Assembly: GCA_050258095.1 (NCBI GenBank)
Contig: JBLMYD010000006.1
Span: 1 to 23,332 of the forward strand
DNA: 23,332 nucleotides
DNA from: VRUE01 sp050258095
Lineage (GTDB): Bacteria > Actinomycetota > Thermoleophilia > Solirubrobacterales > 70-9
Reading direction: 5' to 3'
Part shown: piece after piece, positions 8,613 through 15,488 of the stretch
Numbering within the stretch: the stretch's first letter is position 1
How the letters are laid out: the number at the start of each line of letters is the position of its first letter
Made by a program: the position numbers and the translations under genes
Notes under the pieces: model-generated
Databases searched by the model: none
What the model saw: only the letters and a program-made list of their open reading frames with translations
Told to the model about the DNA's origin: nothing

Positions 8613-9353
8613 CTACCGGCCCGGCGAGCCGGCCAGGGGCGTTCCCGGCGGCGGGGGCGGACCCCAGCTGGCGCGGCCGTCGCCGCCGATCGGGATCGGC
8701 GGGCCACCCATCGCGGGCGTGTCGAGGGTCGTGTCGGCGATCGCCTTGACCCGGGCGAGGATCTCGCGCACGTCGCTCTTCTCGCCCTGCACCCCGTAGG
8801 GATGCAGGTCCGCCGTGAAGCCGGTTGCGTCGATCCCGGCCGCGCCGGCCAGGTAGAGCGCCCGCGGCATGTGGAAGCCCTGCGTGACGACGACGGCGCT
8901 GTGGACGCCGAAGATGCTTCGCGCCCGCACCATCGTCGCCCAGGTGTCGAAGCCGGCGTGGTCCTCGAAGACGTCACGGCCGGGAACGCCATCGGCGACG
9001 AGCGCCTTGCGCATCGTGTCGGGCTCGTCGTAGGCCCAAGTGTGATGGTCGCCGGAGACGAGGATGCGGTCGACCTTGCCCGTGCGCCAGAGCTCGGCGG
9101 CGCGCTGAACTCGGTCGGCCAGCATCAGGCTCATCTTCCCGTCGGGCTGCACGAGCGCGCCGGGGACGATCGCGACCTCGGTGTGCGGCACGTCGGCGAC
9201 GTTGCCGGTCGACTCGCCGGCGACGCTGAGCAGCACGTAGGCGTTGGCGGCGGCGATCGCAAGCGCCAATGCCGCAGTGCCGGCGAGGGCCAGGCGCGAG
9301 AGGCGCGGCCAGCGCCGCAAGGGGAAGGTCAGCTTCTGCCAGGCCCGCCGCAT
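8613..9353 (-). CDS. SanA/YdcF-like DUF218 protein, membrane-anchored
   Basis: From ATG 9351-9353 the protein has 246 residues, close to the 239 of E. coli SanA. A basic N-terminus leads into one membrane helix (LALAGTAALALAIAAANAYVLL, split here only by name), so the domain faces outside the membrane. The DUF218 fold follows: TEVAIVPGA, then KVDRILVSGDHH, a DTMRKALVADGVPGRDVFED segment, and VVVTQGFHMPRALYLA. Family members are linked to envelope integrity and vancomycin tolerance in enterobacteria; their chemistry is unsettled. The tail is Pro/Gly-rich. A GTG three codons upstream (9362) is possible, but TACCGT stands 7 bases before the ATG and overlaps that GTG, which favours the ATG as a leaderless start. 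It is divergent from the esterase, 40 bases away. Confidence 0.85.
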   Translation of the reverse strand: MRRAWQKLTFPLRRWPRLSRLALAGTAALALAIAAANAYVLLSVAGESTGNVADVPHTEVAIVPGALVQPDGKMSLMLADRVQRAAELWRTGKVDRILVSGDHHTWAYDEPDTMRKALVADGVPGRDVFEDHAGFDTWATMVRARSIFGVHSAVVVTQGFHMPRALYLAGAAGIDATGFTADLHPYGVQGEKSDVREILARVKAIADTTLDTPAMGGPPIPIGGDGRASWGPPPPPGTPLAGSPGR

Positions 9354-9360
9354 CGCGGGC

Positions 9361-9384
9361 ACGGTAGCAGCGGGCGGCTACGCT
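9361..9384. promoter_or_regulatory. Back-to-back -10 boxes of the SanA-like and esterase genes
   Basis: TACCGT on the minus strand (9361-9366) lies 7 bases before the SanA-like ATG, and TACGCT on the plus strand (9379-9384) lies 9 bases before the esterase ATG. Only 12 bases separate the two boxes, so each -35 region would lie over the other gene's -10 or start. The boxes are weak consensus matches and the call is tentative. Confidence 0.4.
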
Positions 9385-9393
9385 CCCGCAACG

Positions 9394-10281
9394 ATGAGCC
9401 CGGCAAGGCCGTCGCGGAGGCAGGTCAGGAGGCGGCGGCGGGTCGCCATGCTGGCCTTCGCCGCGGTCGCGCCGGGGATCGTCTACCTGGCGCTGCGGGC
9501 GACGATCCTGGCGCCGGTCGATACGCACGGAGCCTCGGTCCACAAGTTCGTCATCCACAGCAAGGCCGCCGGCAGGGACCTGAAGGTCGGCGTCGTCGTC
9601 CCGGGCGGCGGCGTCTCGGACGGCAGGCCGCTGCTCGTCTTCCTGCACGGCAAGGGCGAGACGGTCGGCGACTACGTCGGCGACGGGCCGTTCAGCGGCG
9701 ACGAGCCCTTCTTCGCGGCGCTGGCGAAGCTGGGGCCCCGGGCGCCCGTCGTCGCCTTCCCCGAAGACGACGGCGACAGCTACTGGCACGACCGCGCGAC
9801 CGGCGGCTGGGGCAGCTACGTGATGGACGAAGTCATCCCCGAGGTGGAGCGCCGCTTCGGGACCGACCCAGGGCGGGTCGCGATCGGCGGCATCTCGATG
9901 GGCGGCTTCGGCGCCTACGCGCTGGCGCTCGAGCACCCCGGCGCCTTCTGCGCGGTGGGCGGCCACTCCCCGGCCCTCTGGCTGGAAGGCGGCGCCAGCG
10001 CGCCGGGCGCTTTCGACGACGCCGAAGACTTCGAACGGCACGACGTGATCGGCACGCTGCGCGCCGACCCGGGCGCCTTCGGCCCGATCCCGATCTGGAA
10101 CGACTACGGGACGCGGGACCCGTTCGCGATCTCCGACGTGGCCCTCGACGAAACGCTGGAAGCGGCGGGGGCCGACCTCAGCGCCCACTCATGGCCGGGC
10201 GAACACGAGCGCGCCTACTGGGATCGCCACTGGGGCGCCTACCTGCGCTTCTATACGCAGGCGCTGCGGAACTGCGGCTGA
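9394..10281 (+). CDS. Membrane-anchored alpha/beta hydrolase, esterase family
   Basis: The 295-residue protein starts MSPARPSRRQVRRRRR, a strongly basic stretch followed by a single helix (AMLAFAAVAPGIVYLAL), so the enzyme is probably tethered outside the membrane. The hydrolase core shows LLVFLHGKGE (oxyanion strand-turn), the nucleophile elbow GGISMGGFGAYALALEHP (Ser in GxSxG), a likely acid in YGTRDPF, and the catalytic His in SWPGEHERAYWDRHW. This layout fits the PF00756/esterase D-like group, which includes feruloyl esterases and mycolyltransferases; the substrate is unknown. A later ATG at 9448 would drop the basic segment and is less likely. It converges with the ferredoxin gene, leaving 9 bases between stops. 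Confidence 0.88.
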   Translation: MSPARPSRRQVRRRRRVAMLAFAAVAPGIVYLALRATILAPVDTHGASVHKFVIHSKAAGRDLKVGVVVPGGGVSDGRPLLVFLHGKGETVGDYVGDGPFSGDEPFFAALAKLGPRAPVVAFPEDDGDSYWHDRATGGWGSYVMDEVIPEVERRFGTDPGRVAIGGISMGGFGAYALALEHPGAFCAVGGHSPALWLEGGASAPGAFDDAEDFERHDVIGTLRADPGAFGPIPIWNDYGTRDPFAISDVALDETLEAAGADLSAHSWPGEHERAYWDRHWGAYLRFYTQALRNCG

Positions 10282-10290
10282 GGAGCGCGC

Positions 10291-10563
10291 TCAGGCGGCG
10301 CTCGTCGACTTGAAGTAGCTGGCGTTGATCTCCGCGTACTTGGCCCACTCGGCGGGGAGCTGGTCCTCGGCGAAGCAGGCGTCGACGGGGCAGGCCTCGA
10401 CGCAGGCGTCGCAGTCGATGCACTCGTCGGGGTCGATGTAGAGCTGCTCTACGTTGTCGTAATCGGCCTCGTCAGGCGTCGGGTGGATGCAGTCGACCGG
10501 GCACACCTCGACGCACGAGTTGTCCTTCTGGCCAATGCAGGGCTCGGCGATGACGTAGGTCAT
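10291..10563 (-). CDS. fdxA: 7Fe ferredoxin ([3Fe-4S][4Fe-4S])
   Basis: The 90-residue acidic protein has the Azotobacter FdI-type Cys pattern: Cys9, Cys17, Cys21 and Cys25 (C-x7-C-x3-C-x3-C), then Cys48, Cys51, Cys54 and Cys58 (CIDCDACVEACP). By family analogy Cys9, Cys17 and Cys58 hold the [3Fe-4S] cluster and Cys21, Cys48, Cys51 and Cys54 the [4Fe-4S] cluster. It is a small cytoplasmic electron carrier, the type that feeds cytochromes P450 and reductases in actinobacteria. Its ATG (10561-10563) has AGGAG 10 bases upstream, unlike several neighbours that look leaderless. It is divergent from the SDR gene. Confidence 0.95.
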   Translation of the reverse strand: MTYVIAEPCIGQKDNSCVEVCPVDCIHPTPDEADYDNVEQLYIDPDECIDCDACVEACPVDACFAEDQLPAEWAKYAEINASYFKSTSAA

Positions 10564-10670
10564 TCGATGCTTTCTCCTGAGTCGTTTTACGTTGTGTCAG
10601 GAGGCTCTGTACCCCCTGCCAAGCGCGGAGCAACATTTTAGGGATTGCGCGGGCGGGGGCGTCCCGCCAC

Positions 10671-10676
10671 TAGCAT
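10671..10676 (+). promoter_or_regulatory. Candidate -10 box for the SDR gene
   Basis: TAGCAT lies 10 bases before ATG 10687, just after a GGCGGG/CCCGCC hairpin (10652-10668). No good Shine-Dalgarno is present, so transcription may begin at or within a few bases of the start codon. Confidence 0.35.
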
Positions 10677-10686
10677 CGGCGGCGAG

Positions 10687-11568
10687 ATGCTGCTGCTGAC
10701 GGGGGCCACGGGAAGCGTCGGATCGCGATTGCTGCCGCTGCTGCTCGAGCGCGGTGAGGACGTGCGCTGCCTCGTGCGCGAGCCGCGGCGGCTGGGCGAG
10801 AGGCGCGTCGACGTGCAGATCGCGCTCGGCGACCTCGGCGAGATGTCCGATCCCTACCTGGTGCGGCAGGCGCTGCGCGGCGTCGACACCGTCGTCCACC
10901 TGGCGGCGACGATCCGCGACCAGCCGCCGCACCGGATCGAGGAGCTGAACGGGCTGGCGACCGTGCGGCTGCTGCGGGCGGCCGAGCGCAGCGGCGTCGA
11001 GCGCTTCGTCTTCTTCAGCGCGCTGAACGCGGCGACCGCGCAGCGCACGCGCTTCTTCCGCGCCAAGTGGCTGGCCGAGCGGGCGGTCCGCTCCTCGTCG
11101 CTGGCGACGACCGTTTTCGCGCCCTCGATCGTCTACGACCGCAGCGACCCCTGGGTGACGCTGCTGCGCCGCTTCTCGTTCCTGCCGGCGATGCCCGTCT
11201 CCGGCGAGGGCCAGGCGCGCTTCGAGCCGATCTGGGCACACGATGCCGCCCGCTGCGTCGTCGCGGCGCTCGGGCAGGGCGAGCGGTCGCGCTACGAGCT
11301 GGCCGGCCCCGACCTCCTCTCCTACGACGAGATGTCCGACCTGGTCAGCCGCGTCGCCGGCCGGCCGCGCCCGCTCGTCCACCTGCCGCTGCCGCTCGTG
11401 CGCTCCGGCCTGATCGCGCTGCGCTCCGTCTTCGGCGAGGCCGTCTTCGCCACCTGGGAGGAGGCGGAGCTGATGGAGGTGCCGATGGTCAGCGAGCGCG
11501 GCACCGCTGACGCCGAGTCCCTCGGCGTCGAGCCGAGCCGCATGACCGACGTCCTCTCCACCCCATAG
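10687..11568 (+). CDS. Atypical SDR, NAD(P)-binding NDUFA9/NmrA-like protein
   Basis: The 293-residue protein opens with MLLLTGATGSVGSRLLPLLL, the Rossmann GxxGxxG nucleotide-binding turn (Gly6, Gly9, Gly12). Further fold marks are VDTVVHLAATIRD (strand 4), FVFFSALNA where classical SDRs have the Ser of the active site, and TTVFAPSIVYDRSDPW. A standard YxxxK pair is not present; RTRFFRAKWLAE stands in its place, which is usual for the atypical SDRs related to the complex I subunit NDUFA9. Such proteins may bind NAD(P) in a structural or quinone-related role. The frame extends to 10645, but ATG 10687 sits right at the Rossmann strand and is the natural start. Confidence 0.88.
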   Translation: MLLLTGATGSVGSRLLPLLLERGEDVRCLVREPRRLGERRVDVQIALGDLGEMSDPYLVRQALRGVDTVVHLAATIRDQPPHRIEELNGLATVRLLRAAERSGVERFVFFSALNAATAQRTRFFRAKWLAERAVRSSSLATTVFAPSIVYDRSDPWVTLLRRFSFLPAMPVSGEGQARFEPIWAHDAARCVVAALGQGERSRYELAGPDLLSYDEMSDLVSRVAGRPRPLVHLPLPLVRSGLIALRSVFGEAVFATWEEAELMEVPMVSERGTADAESLGVEPSRMTDVLSTP

Positions 11569-11574
11569 CCATAG

Positions 11575-11627
11575 CCGCCGACGGGCCGATTTCCGTCGCT
11601 ATGCGTCGGTTTTAGGCCCGTCGGCGG
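11575..11627. repeat. 53-bp palindromic repeat, copy 1
   Basis: The outer arms CCGCCGACGGGCC (11575-11587) and GGCCCGTCGGCGG (11615-11627) are perfectly complementary. Inside, CCGTCGC and GCGTCGG pair with one T-T mismatch around a TAT loop, separated from the outer stem by T-rich internal loops. On the minus strand it contributes the last four codons and the TAA stop (11612-11614) of the DUF559 gene. Copies 2 and 3 lie at 12539 and 14944 in the same orientation. Confidence 0.9.
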
Positions 11628-12607
11628 GGGTTTGGCTGAGCGAGCAAGGCCCGGATCGTCTCGGCGAGCCTGCGAGGTTCGCGTTCGACCTGCTCCCAGG
11701 TGCAACGAGACACCCGCCAACCGGCCCGCTGAAGCTGCTGCTCGCGCTTGCGATCCTGCTGAAATGCCGAGTCGGTGTCGTGGTACTGACGACCGTCGGC
11801 TTCGACGATCAGCCCTGCCTCCCGCCACAGGAAGTCGGGTTCCAGCCGCCGGCCGTTGACGTCGAGGGACACATTGACCTCTGGCCGGGGAATCCTGGCC
11901 CGCTCGCACATGCGCAGGAACATTCGCTCCAGCTCGCTGCGGGTCTTCCTGGTCTCGGGATGGATTTCGTCGAGCAGCAGGCGCAATCGAGCTACACCCC
12001 GGCGCCCTCGACTCCGTCTGACCAACGACCGCATACGTCGATGGTCGAGCAGCTGCAGCACTTCAGCCTCGGAGATCGCTTTGCGCAGCTCCCAGATCGG
12101 CACTACAGCGGCGAGATCCAGCAGCGTCCGTTCGACGCTTGTGCAGGGAATCCCCTGCTGCCTCGCCCTGTCCGCCGGTTGGATCGAGCCGTCCCGGTGC
12201 GCGTCAATTCCGTGTGGCATGCGTCCGCGACGGTTCGGCGCCGTCACGTCCACCGACGAGCGCTCGTCGTCCCGTATACCCCAAAGCGCAGCAGCCGAGC
12301 GATGTGAAAGCACTGCACCGGGACCACCAGCCAGAACGGCAGCCATCCATTTGCCGTTCTGTGTGAGCGCGGGCTGCCCCACTGCATAGACGCCTTGGTG
12401 AATGCGGTAGAGCCGGCCGGCCTCCACACGGCGGATGACCGCTCGTTCGTTGATCCCGAGACCGAGGAGCTGTTCCAGCGAAACGACGCCGTGCTGGCGG
12501 GCGGCGATGTCAGCCACCAGGAAATCGGCGCTCTCTGGCCGCCGACGGGCCGATTTCCGTCGAATGGCGTCGGTTCTAGGCCCGTCGGCGGAAGCATAGG
12601 TCGGCAT
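11612..12607 (-). CDS. AbiEi-type HTH domain fused to DUF559 PD-(D/E)XK nuclease domain
   Basis: From ATG 12605-12607 the protein has 331 residues. Residues about 34-78 (AARQHGVVSLEQLLGLGINE, then RAVIRRVEAGRLYRIHQGVYAVG) match the winged-helix domain of AbiEi-family antitoxins. The C-terminal third is a DUF559 domain of the Vsr-like PD-(D/E)XK superfamily: RRLEPDFLWREAGLIVEADG then RQYHD, with the Asp, Glu and Asp of a metal site, followed by QRAGWRVSRCTWEQV. The role of this common actinobacterial fusion is unknown; no AbiEii-like toxin is adjacent. Residues 6-23 are encoded by repeat copy 2 and the last four residues and stop by copy 1. An alternative GTG start at 12517 would begin just past copy 2 and is compatible with the usual short N-terminus. 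No Shine-Dalgarno is seen at either. GC is below that of its neighbours. Confidence 0.75.
   Translation of the reverse strand: MPTYASADGPRTDAIRRKSARRRPESADFLVADIAARQHGVVSLEQLLGLGINERAVIRRVEAGRLYRIHQGVYAVGQPALTQNGKWMAAVLAGGPGAVLSHRSAAALWGIRDDERSSVDVTAPNRRGRMPHGIDAHRDGSIQPADRARQQGIPCTSVERTLLDLAAVVPIWELRKAISEAEVLQLLDHRRMRSLVRRSRGRRGVARLRLLLDEIHPETRKTRSELERMFLRMCERARIPRPEVNVSLDVNGRRLEPDFLWREAGLIVEADGRQYHDTDSAFQQDRKREQQLQRAGWRVSRCTWEQVEREPRRLAETIRALLAQPNPRRRA
12539..12591. repeat. 53-bp palindromic repeat, copy 2
   Basis: It has the same 13-bp perfect outer stem as copy 1. The differences from copy 1 fall in the apical loop (AATGG in place of CTATG) and one internal-loop base (T to C), leaving the outer stem unchanged. 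It lies inside or just upstream of the DUF559 coding region, depending on which start is used. Confidence 0.9.
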
Positions 12608-12682
12608 GCGGCGACGGTGGCAGGTGCCGACGCGCGTGTGGTGCGCAAAATGAACCAATTCACGCGCGACTTGCGCAAGCGA

Positions 12683-12862
12683 GACGTTGCAGGTCTGTCT
12701 CGGAAGATCCGGGGTGGGCGTCTGGCGAGCGCCGGACCAATCAGGGCAAGAACGCAAGGAGCCCGAATAGCAGCGCTATTCGGGCTCCTGAGGACGCCGC
12801 CCTGAGCCGGTCCGCCGCCGCCAGGCGTGCGCACCGGGCTTTCGAGCCAGACCTGCAACGTC
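12683..12862. repeat. 180-bp foldback element abutting the groEL stop
   Basis: The terminal arms GACGTTGCAGGTCTG (12683-12697) and CAGACCTGCAACGTC (12848-12862) are perfect inverted repeats. Further complementary blocks are nested in order: 12699-12702 with 12843-12846, CCGG 12709-12712 with 12834-12837, CTGGCG 12722-12727 with 12819-12824, GGACC 12734-12738 with 12809-12813, TCAGGGC 12741-12747 with 12799-12805, and the 15-bp apical hairpin at 12757-12789. The whole could fold into one long interrupted stem. It ends one base from the groEL stop codon. It looks like a decayed long inverted-repeat (MITE-like) element or an oversized terminator. Confidence 0.8.
12757..12789 (-). terminator. groL: Likely Rho-independent terminator of groES-groEL
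   Basis: AGGAGCCCGAATAGC and GCTATTCGGGCTCCT form a perfect 15-bp stem with a 3-base loop, 74 bases past the groEL stop. On the minus strand it is followed by TTGCGTTCTTG, a moderately T-rich tail. Position, stem strength and tail support a terminator, although the tail is not a clean T run. Confidence 0.7.
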
Positions 12863-12863
12863 C

Positions 12864-14498
12864 CTACATCATCCCGCCCATGTCCGGCATGCCGCCGCCG
12901 GGCATCCCGGCCGGTTCCTTTTCTGGCGGTTCGGCGATCACGGCCTCGGTGACGAGGATGTTCTTCGCGATCGAGGCCGCGTTCTGCAACGCCGAGCGGG
13001 TCACCATCGTCGGGTCGATCACGCCGGCGGCGATCAGATCGCCGTACTCGCCGGTCGCCGCGTTTAGGCCTTCGCCAGCCTTCAGGTCGCGGATCTTGTT
13101 GACCACGACCGAGCCCTCGAGGCCGGAGTTCTCGGCGATCTGGCGGATCGGCTCCTCCAGCGCCCGGTGCACGATCCGCGCCCCGGTCGCCTCGTCGGGT
13201 TCCGACAGCTTCTCCGGGTCGAGGTTGGCCTGCGCGTTGAGCAGGGCCACGCCGCCACCCGGCACGACGCCCTCCTCGAGCGCGGCGCGGGTCGCCTGCA
13301 GCGCGTCCTCGACGCGGTGCTTCTTCTCCTTCATCTCGGTCTCGGTGGCGGCGCCGACCTTGACCACAGCGACGCCGCCAGCCAGCTTGGCGAGCCGCTC
13401 CTGGAGCTTCTCGCGATCGAAGTCGGAGTCCGTGTTCTCAATCTCCTGTTTGATCTGCTTGATCCGGCCCTTGATGTCGTCGCCGTCGCCGGCGCCGTCG
13501 ATGATCGTCGTCGTGTCCTTGGAGACGACGACGCGGCGCGCCTTGCCGAGCTGCGAGAGCTGGGTGTTCTCGAGTTTGAGGCCCATCTCCTCGGTGATCA
13601 CCTCCCCGCCGGTGAGAATCGCAATGTCCTCCAGCATCCGCTTGCGGCGGTCGCCGAAGCCCGGCGCCTTGACCGCGACCCCGGTGAAGGTGCCGCGCAG
13701 CTTGTTGACGACGAGGGTCGCGAGGCACTCGCCCTCGACGTCCTCGGCGACGATCAGTAGCGGCTTGCCGCCCTGCATCACCTGCTCGAGCACCGGCAGG
13801 ATGTCCCGCACGTTGCCGATTTTCTGGTTGGCGATGAGGATGTAGGGGTCCTCGAGCACCGCCTCCATGCGGTCCTGGTCGGTGACCATGTAGGGCGAGA
13901 TGTAGCCCTTGTCGAACTGCATGCCCTCGGTGAACTCGAGCTCCATGCCGAAGGTCTGGCCCTCCTCGACGTTGACCACGCCGTCCTTGCCGACCTTCTC
14001 GATCGCGTCGGCGATCACATTGCCGATGTCGTCGTCGGCGGCGGAGATGGCGGCGACGCGGGCGATCTGCTCCTTGCCGGCGACCTCCTTGGACTGCTTC
14101 TCGCGCAGATCCTCGACGACCTCGTCGACGGCCTTCTCGATCCCGCGGCGCAGGGCCAGCGGGTTGGCGCCGGCGGCGACGTTCTTCAGCCCCTGGCGAA
14201 CGATGATCTGGGCCAGCAGCGTCGCCGTCGTCGTGCCGTCGCCGGCGACGTCGTTGGTCGCCGTGGCGACCTCGCGGACGAGCTGCGCGCCCTGGTTCTC
14301 GAAGACGTCCTCGACCTCGACCTCGCGGGCGATCGTGACGCCGTCGTTGGTGATCGTCGGCGCGCCGAACTTTTTGTCGAGCACGACGTAGCGGCCCTTG
14401 GGACCGAGGGTGACCTTGACCGCGTCGGCGACTGCGTCGACGCCGGCCTGCAGGGCCCCCCGCGCGTCCTCTCTGTACTTCAGCTCCTTATGAGCCAT
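12864..14498 (-). CDS. groL: Chaperonin GroEL (Hsp60)
   Basis: The 544-residue protein is a full-length GroEL: ATP-binding LGPKGRYVVLDKKFGAPTIT, Asp52 in TNDGVTIA, catalytic Asp87 in DVAGDGTTTAT, and EEGVVPGGG in the second equatorial part. It assembles into a 14-mer that encloses unfolded proteins together with GroES. It ends in the usual flexible Gly-Met tail (MPGGGMPDMGGMM), unlike the His-rich tail of the actinobacterial GroEL1 paralogue, so this looks like the housekeeping form. An AGGAGG Shine-Dalgarno sits 11 bases before the ATG. It follows groES by 44 bases in one operon under CIRCE control. Confidence 0.99.
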   Translation of the reverse strand: MAHKELKYREDARGALQAGVDAVADAVKVTLGPKGRYVVLDKKFGAPTITNDGVTIAREVEVEDVFENQGAQLVREVATATNDVAGDGTTTATLLAQIIVRQGLKNVAAGANPLALRRGIEKAVDEVVEDLREKQSKEVAGKEQIARVAAISAADDDIGNVIADAIEKVGKDGVVNVEEGQTFGMELEFTEGMQFDKGYISPYMVTDQDRMEAVLEDPYILIANQKIGNVRDILPVLEQVMQGGKPLLIVAEDVEGECLATLVVNKLRGTFTGVAVKAPGFGDRRKRMLEDIAILTGGEVITEEMGLKLENTQLSQLGKARRVVVSKDTTTIIDGAGDGDDIKGRIKQIKQEIENTDSDFDREKLQERLAKLAGGVAVVKVGAATETEMKEKKHRVEDALQATRAALEEGVVPGGGVALLNAQANLDPEKLSEPDEATGARIVHRALEEPIRQIAENSGLEGSVVVNKIRDLKAGEGLNAATGEYGDLIAAGVIDPTMVTRSALQNAASIAKNILVTEAVIAEPPEKEPAGMPGGGMPDMGGMM

Positions 14499-14542
14499 CT
14501 GAATTCAGTCCTCCTTGTTCTCTCTAAGTCCGTTGGCGGGGA

Positions 14543-14830
14543 TCAGGCGACCTTGGCGAGAACGTCCGACTCGCGCAGGACGAGCAGTTCCTCGTTCTCG
14601 ACGGTGACCTCGGTGCCGCCGTATTTGGAGTAGAGGACCTCGTCGCCCTCGCTCACGTCGAGCGGGCGGCGACTGCCGTCCTCGTTGACCGCGCCGTCGC
14701 CGACGGCGACGACCTTGCCCTTCTGGGGCTTCTCCTTGGCCGTGTCGGGAAGGACGATGCCGCTGGCGGTCGTCTCCTCTTCCTCGATCGGCTTCACGAT
14801 CAGCCGGTCCCCGAGGGGCTTCAGCTTCAT
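14543..14830 (-). CDS. groS: Co-chaperonin GroES (Hsp10)
   Basis: The 95-residue protein is full length: KPLGDRLIVKPIEEEETTASGIVLPD with the mobile loop at about residues 17-32 that docks on GroEL, and the conserved GDEVLYSKYGGTEV. It caps the GroEL ring as a heptamer in the cytoplasm. A GGAGG Shine-Dalgarno stands 7 bases before the ATG. It is the first gene of the operon, with the CIRCE operator 52 bases upstream of the start. Confidence 0.99.
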   Translation of the reverse strand: MKLKPLGDRLIVKPIEEEETTASGIVLPDTAKEKPQKGKVVAVGDGAVNEDGSRRPLDVSEGDEVLYSKYGGTEVTVENEELLVLRESDVLAKVA

Positions 14831-14881
14831 CCGTATACCTCCATCGTTGGGTCAGTGGTGGTTCAGAAGGTTCGCAACTGG

Positions 14882-14908
14882 TTGGCACTCCCCAGGTGAG
14901 AGTGCCAG
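14882..14908. promoter_or_regulatory. CIRCE operator (HrcA binding site) of groES-groEL
   Basis: TTGGCACTC, a 9-base spacer, then GAGTGCCAG: the CIRCE layout (consensus TTAGCACTC-N9-GAGTGCTAA) with 8 of 9 arm pairs intact. It lies 52 bases upstream of groES. In the known system HrcA binds here and releases on heat shock. hrcA itself is not in the window. Confidence 0.95.
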
Positions 14909-14943
14909 AGGTGTCCTGAACCATAGCGATTTGGCGAAATCGA

Positions 14944-14996
14944 CCGCCGACGGGACGATTTCCGTCGCTATGCGTCGGTTTCAGGCCCGTCGGCGG
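14944..14996. repeat. 53-bp palindromic repeat, copy 3
   Basis: It is nearly identical to copy 1: one stem change (A for C at 14955, leaving an A-G mismatch) and one internal-loop change (T to C near the end of the loop). It lies 35 bases upstream of CIRCE and 6 bases past the stop of the SRPBCC gene. On the minus strand it could form a hairpin at the end of the ASCH-SRPBCC transcript. Confidence 0.9.
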
Positions 14997-15002
14997 TGAG
15001 GG

Positions 15003-15488
15003 TCAGCTGGACGCGAGCAGGCGGCAGCCGAGCAGGCGTGCGATGCCCTCGCCGCCGCGCGCCATCACCCAGTCGTGGTTCCACTCGAAGACCGGGCGGG
15101 CGACGGGAGTCAGCAGGTTCATCCAGGCCTTGGTCGTCGCCACGTTCCACTCGTAGAGGACCGCGGTGACGCCGTCGCTCTCATACAGCCGCCAGCGCCC
15201 GACGCCGGTCAGCTCGCCGACCGCGTCCCCCTCCATCAGGTGGAAGGGCTCGACCCGCGTCGTCGTCACCTCGAACTCGACCCGGTAGGGCAGCAGGCTC
15301 TTCCAGACCATGCGCGAGACGGTTCCCACCCCGTCGTGGCCGGGACCGCCCGCCCCGGGCCGCACCTCAGTCGCCTCCTCCACCCCGCGCCACCACTCGG
15401 GCCAGCGCGCCTGGTCGTAGATCGCCTCCCAGACCGGCTCGCGCGGGGACTCCAGCAGCCAGGTCGTGAGGAAGGAGTACTCCGCCAC
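15003..15488 (-). CDS. SRPBCC-fold (START/polyketide cyclase-like) protein
   Basis: The 161-residue protein starts at GTG 15486-15488 (MAEYSFLTTWLLESPREPVWEAIYD). The opening pattern of a strand followed by xxxxVWxxIxDxxxWPxWW is the typical start of the SRPBCC ligand-binding fold, and later segments such as GVGRWRLYESDGVTAVLYEWNV and the long C-terminal helix agree. Members bind hydrophobic ligands in a deep cavity; the ligand here is unknown. The start overlaps the stop of the upstream ASCH gene by one base (TAGTG), which indicates translational coupling. Confidence 0.88.
   Translation of the reverse strand: MAEYSFLTTWLLESPREPVWEAIYDQARWPEWWRGVEEATEVRPGAGGPGHDGVGTVSRMVWKSLLPYRVEFEVTTTRVEPFHLMEGDAVGELTGVGRWRLYESDGVTAVLYEWNVATTKAWMNLLTPVARPVFEWNHDWVMARGGEGIARLLGCRLLASS

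Noticed and set aside
8608..8624. CCGGGC/GCCCGG hairpin at the end of the SanA-like gene as a terminator
   Set aside because: The stem is only 6 bp, overlaps the stop codon, and has no T tract after it on the minus strand.
10278..10294. Short palindrome between the convergent esterase and ferredoxin stops as a shared terminator
   Set aside because: GAGCGCGCTC is self-complementary but has no room for a loop and no T tract.
12395..12858. Small open frames on both strands around the N-terminal part of the DUF559 gene and the foldback
   Set aside because: They share no domain; the peptide similarity between some of them (PPTGLEPT-like) is just the 53-bp repeat translated.
11575..14996. The three 53-bp repeats as a CRISPR array
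   Set aside because: The copies are 964 and 2405 bases apart, with genes between them and no spacers of uniform size; no cas gene is present.
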